A stretch of DNA of 47,882 bases, taken from Ruminococcus sp. Lineage in GTDB: Bacteria; Bacillota; Clostridia; Oscillospirales; Ruminococcaceae. The stretch lies in assembly GCA_024403935.1 (NCBI GenBank), contig JAKSQV010000009.1, forward strand, positions 1 to 47,882. Direction: 5' to 3'. A program made the translations under genes and the position numbers. Of this stretch, positions 42,122 through 47,882 are shown piece after piece (the first letter of the stretch is position 1; every line of letters starts with the position of its first letter). Under the pieces are notes generated by a model. The model had not been told where the DNA came from, made no database searches, and saw only the letters and a list, made by a program, of their open reading frames with translations.

Positions 42122-43036
42122 ATGAAAAAAATCATCACAGCGGCAGCCGCCGCACTTATTACCTGCTCAGCAATGAGCCTCACCTCATTTGCTGCGGAAG
42201 CATCAGCCGATGTATTTGTTTCAGTTTCAGATGAGAACGGCAAGCTTGCCGTTGCTCATGAGGCAGTAACAGTATCCGATACAGACAGAGACGGAAAGCT
42301 CACGGTCTGTGATGCGCTGGTGTGCGCTCACGACAGTTTCTATGAGGGCGGAGCTGCGGCAGGCTTCAAAGCATCACAGACTCAGTATGGTATCAGCCTC
42401 GACAAGCTCTGGGGAACAGAGAACGGCGGCAGCTACGGCTACTGCGTAAACAGCTCCTCATGCCTCAGCCTGTCGGATGAGATAAAAAGCGGTGACAGTG
42501 TTTACGCTTATGTATACCCTGATGTGAATGCATGGAGCACGACGTTTTTCAGCTGGTTCGATAAGAATGAAGCAGATGCCGAACAGGGTGCGGAGGTTGA
42601 GCTGACGCTTCTCCGTACAAGCTACGACGAGAATTATCAGATGGTGCCTGTTCCGGTTGAGGGAGCCGATGTTACGATAAATGGCAGGAGCTCGGGATAT
42701 AAGACCGATGCAGAGGGCAGAGCCGTGATAAAGCTTGATGATTCAGGCAGAAATGTCATCAGTGCGGAAGCAGAAGGAATCATACTCATTCCGCCTGTAT
42801 TTATTGCCAATGTTGACGGAGAGGAGACAGCTGTATCAACGGCTTCGGCAACTGCTGCTGTGACAACTGCAACAAAAACGACAGCCACAACTGCCGTATC
42901 AAAGTCCTCCGCTGTGTCAACCTCGGCAGGCAGCCGGTCCCCGAAGACAGGCGATACAGATGCAGCCGCCGCTCTCGTTGTTCTCGGAGCAGGAGCACTT
43001 ACAGCGTTTGCTCTGAGAAAAAAGAATGAAGACTGA
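42122..43036 (+). CDS. Secreted, wall-sorted DUF4430-like protein of the B12 operon
   Basis: 304 residues; start at ATG 42122 with GGAGAG 5 bases upstream. Signal peptide (1 to about 24, cut near SFA-A); a domain (about 28-145) with an EF-hand-like DTDRDGKLTVCDA loop (53-65), YGISLDKLWGTENGGSYGYCVN and SGDSVYAYVYPD, which resembles the DUF4430 beta domain of transcobalamin-like proteins; an Ig/transthyretin-like domain (about 155-231, VEGADVTINGRSSGYKTDAEG); a Thr/Ser/Ala linker; and a sorting signal SPKTG (273-277), hydrophobic helix and RKK tail. It should be attached to the wall, or at least the membrane, outside the cell. Corrinoid binding is inferred from riboswitch control and neighbours. 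Confidence 0.85.
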   Translation: MKKIITAAAAALITCSAMSLTSFAAEASADVFVSVSDENGKLAVAHEAVTVSDTDRDGKLTVCDALVCAHDSFYEGGAAAGFKASQTQYGISLDKLWGTENGGSYGYCVNSSSCLSLSDEIKSGDSVYAYVYPDVNAWSTTFFSWFDKNEADAEQGAEVELTLLRTSYDENYQMVPVPVEGADVTINGRSSGYKTDAEGRAVIKLDDSGRNVISAEAEGIILIPPVFIANVDGEETAVSTASATAAVTTATKTTATTAVSKSSAVSTSAGSRSPKTGDTDAAAALVVLGAGALTAFALRKKNED

Positions 43037-44798
43037 TGTGTTCAGGCTCATGTGTCGGGCAGCAGCTTTTATGCTGCTGCTCGCGCTTGTACCGATAAGA
43101 GCCGCAGGATATGACCGCTCCGCTGACGAGATAGACGGCCTTATCAGCGATATTATTTCATACAAGCTCGAGTGCTCGGGCGCAGATGATATTGACGGCT
43201 GGATAGACGGCAGTCTGACTGACGGAGCAGGTGTGATGTCTGACTGGTATATCATTGCACTCAGTCAGTACGGTCAGTATGATATGAGCTCATACAGGCA
43301 GGCTCTCATGGGCTATATCAGCGAGAATAACGTACATTCGGCTGTTACGCGTGAGAAGTACGCACTTGCGCTCTGTGCGGCAGGCAGCGACAGTGAATGC
43401 ATATACGATGTGCTTGGCAATTTGACAAATGACAGCGGCATAATGAGCAGGATATACGGGCTGCATCTTCTGAATAACGGATTCGCTTTCGGAGATCTTA
43501 CCTGTACGGCTGTCATTGATGATCTTCTCAGCCTTCAGTTTGCGGACGGCGGCTGGGCACTGTTCGGTGAATACGGCGACATTGATGTTACAGCCATGAC
43601 GATACAGGCACTTGCGCCGTATTATGACGAGTACAGTGACGTTCAGGAAGCGATAGACCGCGGGCTCGGCTTCCTCTCGGAAAAGCAGATGAGTGACGGC
43701 GGCTATCAGAGCTTCGGCACGCCCAATCCTGACAGCTCCGCACAGGTTCTGACTGCGCTTTCCGCGCTTGGTATCGACTGCGGCAATGACAGCCGCTTCA
43801 TCAAGGACGGTTGCACTGTTATCGACAGTATGCTCACATATCGGATACCCGACGGCGGATACAGTCACGTTTCGGGCGGCAGCGTTAACGAGACTGCCAC
43901 GATACAGGTATTATGCTCCTATATTGCGTACAGCCGTATGCTCAGCGGCAATACTCCGTTCTATATCCTTGACGGCTGGCAGGAAGAGCAGACTGACAGT
44001 GATACAGCATCAGAAACGACCGTAACCGCATTGGCAGAGAAAACCGTCACAACGGAAACATCTGCGGTCTTGTCAACGGTGAGTACATTTGTATCCGCTG
44101 CGGCTTCGTCAGTTTCACAATCTGTAAAAACCACGGTTTCCGCTGCCTTGTCAGCCGAGCCGACAGATACGGCGGCACAAACTTCAACAGCCGTATCAGC
44201 AGCGCAGAGCGGCGTATACAAGCCGACAGCCATACTTATCATTATCAGCGCAGGAGCAGTTCTGTCCGTTCTTCTGCTTGCACTCGGAAAGCGCAGCATG
44301 AAGAATTTCATTTTTATCGGAGCTGCTGCCGCGGCAGGTATCATTATCGTTCTTGTGACGGATATACATTCTCCTGACGAATACTATGCACAGTCGGAGA
44401 ACGCGGATAATACCGCAGGTACGGTCACTCTGGAGATACGCTGTGATACGGTCGCAGACAGGTCTGACAATGAATATATACCCGATGACGGCACTGTTCT
44501 CGTTCCGACAGAATTCGGCATCTCAGAGGGCGATACTGTCTGTGATGTACTCATTGAAGCTGCGAGGAAATACGGGATACAGGTCGATATGCGCGGTACA
44601 GGAAAGACGGGATATGTTGCAGGGATAAATTATCTGTATGAGCAGGATTTCGGTGACCTTTCAGGCTGGGTATTCCATGTGAACGGCATTTCCGCTTCGT
44701 GCGGCTGCAGTGAATACGAGCTGTCTGACGGAGATGTTATAGAATGGCTTTACACCTGCGAGATAGGACATGATCTGAATGAGGTATATGAGGAATGA
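43026..44798 (+). CDS. Transcobalamin-like protein: alpha/alpha toroid, membrane hairpin and DUF4430 domain
   Basis: 590 residues; start overlaps the previous gene by 11 bases. Signal peptide (1 to about 27). Residues about 30-310 form an alpha/alpha toroid with prenyltransferase-type repeats (FADGGW 172-177, SDGGYQ 223-228, PDGGYS 275-280). A Ser/Thr/Ala/Val linker (about 320-398) leads to two membrane helices (401-420, 428-446) with a basic GKRSMKN turn between, putting both flanking domains outside. Residues about 466-580 are a DUF4430 domain with DTVCDVLIEAARKYGI and GWVFHVNG (547-554). Toroid plus beta domain is the make-up of intrinsic factor and transcobalamin. With the riboswitch and ECF genes this suggests a cobalamin receptor; binding is not proven by sequence. 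Confidence 0.85.
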   Translation: MKTDVFRLMCRAAAFMLLLALVPIRAAGYDRSADEIDGLISDIISYKLECSGADDIDGWIDGSLTDGAGVMSDWYIIALSQYGQYDMSSYRQALMGYISENNVHSAVTREKYALALCAAGSDSECIYDVLGNLTNDSGIMSRIYGLHLLNNGFAFGDLTCTAVIDDLLSLQFADGGWALFGEYGDIDVTAMTIQALAPYYDEYSDVQEAIDRGLGFLSEKQMSDGGYQSFGTPNPDSSAQVLTALSALGIDCGNDSRFIKDGCTVIDSMLTYRIPDGGYSHVSGGSVNETATIQVLCSYIAYSRMLSGNTPFYILDGWQEEQTDSDTASETTVTALAEKTVTTETSAVLSTVSTFVSAAASSVSQSVKTTVSAALSAEPTDTAAQTSTAVSAAQSGVYKPTAILIIISAGAVLSVLLLALGKRSMKNFIFIGAAAAAGIIIVLVTDIHSPDEYYAQSENADNTAGTVTLEIRCDTVADRSDNEYIPDDGTVLVPTEFGISEGDTVCDVLIEAARKYGIQVDMRGTGKTGYVAGINYLYEQDFGDLSGWVFHVNGISASCGCSEYELSDGDVIEWLYTCEIGHDLNEVYEE

Positions 44799-45673
44799 GG
44801 AGCTTTTCTGACTTTGACCCTGCTGCGGTCACAATATGGTTTTTCAGCGTGATCGGGATCGCAATGTTCTCGGGACATCCGTTGCTGATAGGCATATCTC
44901 TTGCAGGAGCACTGCTGCTTTTTCTTGTGTTCAACGGCACAAAGCACCTCAGCTCGCACCTTTTCTTTCTTCTGATGTTTGCAGTGCTTACAGTTGTGAA
45001 TCCGCTCATTTCACATAACGGTGCGACAGTGCTGCTGGTGATAAATGACCGCCCATTCACTCTTGAAGCTCTGCTTTATGGTGCAAATTCTGCCGCAATG
45101 ATAGTCGGAGTCATCTACTGGTTCCGCTCCTTTACACAGATAATGACGAGCGAGAAAATACTCTGTGTTACGGGAGCTTTCTCCCCGAAGCTTGCACTTG
45201 TGCTGTCGATGGCACTACGTACCGTGCCAATGCTCGTACACCGTGCAGAACAGGTCAGCAGCACCCAGAAGGCGATGGGACTTTACAGCGATGACAACAT
45301 CATTGATGACATACGCGGACGTTCGCGCGTATTCTCGATAGTCTCGATGTGGGCACTCGAAAACGGCATAATCACTGCTGACAGTATGAGCGCACGCGGC
45401 TACGGAAGCGGCAGGCGGACTCAGCTTCGCAGATTTCGCTTTACTGTATCGGATGCCGTATTCACGCTTGTGACACTCGCTCTCCTTGCCGTGACTGCGG
45501 CGGCTTCGGCATTGGATTCGCTTTCATATACATTCTATCCGCACATCAGTATTACGTCCGAGGGCGTACTCGGTCTGTGCGGAGCCGCAGCCTACGGAGT
45601 GCTTGTGCTTCTGCCGGTTATTATAGAAACGGAGGTGTCGCTGAGATGGAAATACTTGCGGTCGAAGATCTGA
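44795..45673 (+). CDS. ecfT: ECF transporter transmembrane protein EcfT
   Basis: 292 residues with about six membrane helices and a cytosolic coupling region. The second ATPase-contact motif is SMSARGYGSG (Ala-Arg-Gly, 200-202); the first, usually Ala-Arg-Gly too, reads QKAMGL (158-163). These helices sit in the groove of the EcfA ATPases. It overlaps the transcobalamin-like gene by 4 bases (ATGA) and the ATPase gene by 28 bases, so this T component is probably dedicated to this system rather than shared. Confidence 0.9.
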   Translation: MRSFSDFDPAAVTIWFFSVIGIAMFSGHPLLIGISLAGALLLFLVFNGTKHLSSHLFFLLMFAVLTVVNPLISHNGATVLLVINDRPFTLEALLYGANSAAMIVGVIYWFRSFTQIMTSEKILCVTGAFSPKLALVLSMALRTVPMLVHRAEQVSSTQKAMGLYSDDNIIDDIRGRSRVFSIVSMWALENGIITADSMSARGYGSGRRTQLRRFRFTVSDAVFTLVTLALLAVTAAASALDSLSYTFYPHISITSEGVLGLCGAAAYGVLVLLPVIIETEVSLRWKYLRSKI

Positions 45674-47280
45674 CATTTACTTATCCGAGGTGCTCTGAGC
45701 CTGCTGTAAAGGACGTTTCATTCTCTCTTGAAAAGGGTGAACTGGCAGTGCTGTGCGGAGCTTCCGGAAGCGGGAAAACCACACTCCTGCGTATGCTCAA
45801 GCGCGAGCTGACACCGCTCGGCGAACGTACGGGACGTATCATTTTCCGTGGAAATGATATTGCAGAGCTTGATGAGCGTACATCTGCGGCGCGTATCGGT
45901 TTTGTCATGCAGCAGCCCGATCAGCAGATCGTGACTGATAAAGTCTGGCATGAGCTTGCATTCGGACTTGAGAATCTCGGCGTTCCGCAGAACGAGATCG
46001 CACGCCGTATAGCCGAAACAGCAAGCTGCTTCGGTATTGAGGAATGGTACGACAGGAACACTGAGGAGCTTTCTGGCGGACAGAAGCAGCTTCTCAATCT
46101 TGCGGCAGTGCTTGTCATGCAGCCCGATATTCTTATCCTTGATGAGCCGACAGCTCAGCTTGACCCCATTGCTGCGGCAGACTTCATTTCCGTGCTGAGA
46201 CGGCTGAATCAGGATATGTCGCTGACCATGATAGTGGCAGAACACCGCCTTGAGGAAGTCGTACCGGTATGCGACAGACTGATGATAATGGAGAACGGTG
46301 CTCTTACAGCAAATGGTTCTCCCGAGCAGGTGATACCCACTCTTCGCGGTCAGGGTACACTTCTCGGGATGCCTGCGGCAGCACGTCTCTATACCGAGCT
46401 TGAAGACGGCGGAAGCTGTCCGCTTACCGTGCGTGATGGCAGAAGCTACGTCGAGAGCACCTATCGCTGTGAAGTAACGGAGCTTCCTGCGGAAAATTAT
46501 ACTGTTCCCGATCTGCCTGCCCTGACGCTGAGCAATGTGTGGTTCAGATATGACCGACACTCCCGTGATATTATCAAGGGGCTTGAGCTGTCGGTCGGAG
46601 TCGGCGAGATATTCTGCATACTCGGCGGCAACGGCTCGGGCAAGACAACGGCTCTCAGCACAGCGGCAGGCTTGCTGAAGCCGTATAAGGGAACGATACG
46701 GGTGTTCGGAAAAAAGCTCGGAGACTACCGCAACCGCTCGCTCTACCGTGAATGTCTCGCACTTCTGCCGCAGGATATACAGACCACCTTTCTGCACAAT
46801 TCCGTGCGCGAGGAGCTTGACGAATGCGGCGCGGATTTATCAGCTCTTCCGTTTGACATTTCACCGCTCCTTGACAAGCATCCGTATGACCTTTCAGGCG
46901 GTGAGCAGCAGCTTGCCGCGCTTGCAAAGGTGTTTGCCGCAAAGCCGAGACTGCTGCTGCTCGATGAGCCGACAAAGAGTCTCGATGCAGAGGCAAAAGC
47001 AGGAATGACCGCAGTTCTGCGCAGTCTTAAGGCTTCGGGGATAACTGCGGTAATTGTGACGCATGATCCTGAATTTGCTGCCGACTGTGCTGACAGGTGT
47101 GCAATGCTCTTCGGAGGGCAGATAGTTTCTGTCGGAACACCAATCGAATTCTTTTCCGCCAGCAGCTTTTACACGACAGCAGTCAGCCGCATGACACGCG
47201 GCTATTATAACGGAGCTGTTACCGTTGCGCAGGCGGCTGAGCTCTGCCGCGCAAACGGCAGGAAGGAGAGCCTGTTATGA
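45646..47280 (+). CDS. ECF transporter double ATPase (fused EcfA-EcfA')
   Basis: 544 residues; start at ATG 45646 after GGAGGTG, inside the end of ecfT (a longer reading from 45577 lies wholly inside ecfT). Two complete ABC domains in one chain: Walker A GASGSGKT (38-45), LSGGQ (142-146), ILILDEP (162-168), His200; then GGNGSGKT (327-334), LSGGE (416-420), LLLLDEP (436-442), His473. All catalytic residues appear intact in both. The pair would power uptake with EcfT and the S component. Overlap of 4 bases with the next gene. Confidence 0.92.
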   Translation: MEILAVEDLTFTYPRCSEPAVKDVSFSLEKGELAVLCGASGSGKTTLLRMLKRELTPLGERTGRIIFRGNDIAELDERTSAARIGFVMQQPDQQIVTDKVWHELAFGLENLGVPQNEIARRIAETASCFGIEEWYDRNTEELSGGQKQLLNLAAVLVMQPDILILDEPTAQLDPIAAADFISVLRRLNQDMSLTMIVAEHRLEEVVPVCDRLMIMENGALTANGSPEQVIPTLRGQGTLLGMPAAARLYTELEDGGSCPLTVRDGRSYVESTYRCEVTELPAENYTVPDLPALTLSNVWFRYDRHSRDIIKGLELSVGVGEIFCILGGNGSGKTTALSTAAGLLKPYKGTIRVFGKKLGDYRNRSLYRECLALLPQDIQTTFLHNSVREELDECGADLSALPFDISPLLDKHPYDLSGGEQQLAALAKVFAAKPRLLLLDEPTKSLDAEAKAGMTAVLRSLKASGITAVIVTHDPEFAADCADRCAMLFGGQIVSVGTPIEFFSASSFYTTAVSRMTRGYYNGAVTVAQAAELCRANGRKESLL

Positions 47281-47882
47281 TAGTTATACGAAGCCGCAGC
47301 ATCAGAAACCTGATAAAGATAACAGTACCGTTTATTGCTGTACCGCTGATAACAGTCGCAGGAGCACTTGTATTTGACAGGAAGCGGCATATCATCATTT
47401 CATTCGCCGTTGCGGCAATGGCACTGCTGCTGTTCATAGCAGGCTTTGAGCGCAAGACCTCAGGCTCGCGGCGGCTGGTGATAGTGTCGGTGATGACAGC
47501 TCTGTGCTTTGCGGGAAGATTCATTCCTGTCATCAAGCCTGTTGCCGCGCTCACGATAATCACCGCGCTGTATCTCGGCGGTGAAGCAGGCTTCCTTGTC
47601 GGAGCTATGGCGGCAGTGCTCTCGAACTTCTATTTCGGGCAGGGGCCGTGGACAGCGTTTCAGATGCTTGCGTGGGGCATTACGGGACTTTTCGCAGGAT
47701 TTCTCGCCGAGCCGCTGAAACGTCACAGGTGGCTTCTGCTTGTCTACGGAGCAGTTATGGGTGTGGTCTGCTCATTTGTCATGGACATCTGGACAGTGCT
47801 GTCCTACTCTGACGGATTCAGCATCAGGCTGTATCTGGCAGCACTGGTCACGGCAATACCGCATACTGTGATATATGTGGTA
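47277..47882 (+). CDS. ECF transporter S component, CbrT-like (3' truncated by window)
   Basis: 202 residues visible; the reading frame is open to the window edge. Basic N-terminus, then membrane helices (near 14-31, 36-53, and from 65 on). The segment AGRFIPVIKPVAALTIITALYLGGEAGFLVGAMAA followed by FYFGQGPWTAFQMLAWG resembles the CbrT-type cobalamin-specific S components of Firmicutes. It overlaps the ATPase gene by 4 bases. The S component sets substrate choice, and with the B12 riboswitch upstream cobalamin or a related corrinoid is the best call. Lost length is not known; further genes may follow. Confidence 0.85.
   Translation, partial: MIVIRSRSIRNLIKITVPFIAVPLITVAGALVFDRKRHIIISFAVAAMALLLFIAGFERKTSGSRRLVIVSVMTALCFAGRFIPVIKPVAALTIITALYLGGEAGFLVGAMAAVLSNFYFGQGPWTAFQMLAWGITGLFAGFLAEPLKRHRWLLLVYGAVMGVVCSFVMDIWTVLSYSDGFSIRLYLAALVTAIPHTVIYVV

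Noticed and set aside
45718-46797. 359-codon minus-strand ORF opposite the double ATPase
   Set aside because: Antisense shadow of the EcfA fusion, which has intact ABC motifs. The composition is Cys/Arg/His-rich, with no start signal.

Overview
The window is a chromosomal replication-origin region of a Gram-positive, Clostridia-type anaerobe, most like Ruminococcus and relatives (Oscillospiraceae). This rests on the gene order rpmH-rnpA-yidD-yidC-khpB-mnmE-mnmG-rsmG-noc-parA-parB on one side of the origin and dnaA-dnaN-yaaA-recF-remB-gyrB-gyrA on the other, on strong GGAGG ribosome sites, on Firmicutes-type families (YtaF, RemB, DUF4830, DUF3789), and on lipoprotein and sorting signals. No rRNA, tRNA, insertion sequence, prophage or CRISPR array was seen. 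The species is not determined.

Layout. 1-5.7 kb: the ATP synthase operon (two near-identical c-subunit genes, b, a single ORF joining delta to alpha, gamma, beta, epsilon). 5.7-8.5 kb: secD-secF behind a strong promoter, ending in a terminator. 8.5-8.8 kb: a gene-free stretch rich in DnaA-box-like 9-mers. 8.8-16.8 kb: a lipoprotein, an M20 peptidase, a stand-alone sugar-ABC ATPase, an RsuA-type pseudouridine synthase, nrdR with neighbours, a YtaF/MntP-type protein, a phosphoesterase and small membrane proteins. 16.8-26.6 kb (minus strand): gyrA, a YcxB-like gene, gyrB, remB, recF, yaaA, dnaN, dnaA. The gaps 24.8-25.3 and 26.6-27.3 kb flank dnaA and carry clustered 9-mers of the form T(T/A)TTCAACA or its reverse complement, so they are the likely bipartite oriC. 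27.3-38.5 kb (plus strand): rpmH to parB, then serS. Five good parS palindromes lie between 31.8 and 39.7 kb. 38.6-39.5 kb: two 35-residue DUF3789-type membrane peptides and a lipoprotein. 39.9-41.8 kb: a DEDDh exonuclease and a CPA2 antiporter.

41.85-47.88 kb is the most striking locus: a consensus promoter, a cobalamin riboswitch with a following terminator, then five tightly coupled genes. They encode a secreted cell-wall-sorted protein with a DUF4430-like domain, a protein joining an alpha/alpha toroid, a two-helix membrane hairpin and a DUF4430 domain (the two domain types that make up animal intrinsic factor and transcobalamin), EcfT, a fused double EcfA ATPase, and a CbrT-like S component cut by the window edge. 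I read this as a vitamin B12 capture-and-import system in which transcobalamin-like proteins hand corrinoid to an ECF transporter. The riboswitch and ECF parts are directly supported; cobalamin binding by the surface proteins is inferred.

Other notable points are the delta-alpha ATP synthase fusion, which conflicts with the one-delta-to-three-alpha stoichiometry of F1; an archaeal-looking SerS; an RG-rich tail on KhpB; and intrinsic terminators placed directly against the ribosome site of the next gene.
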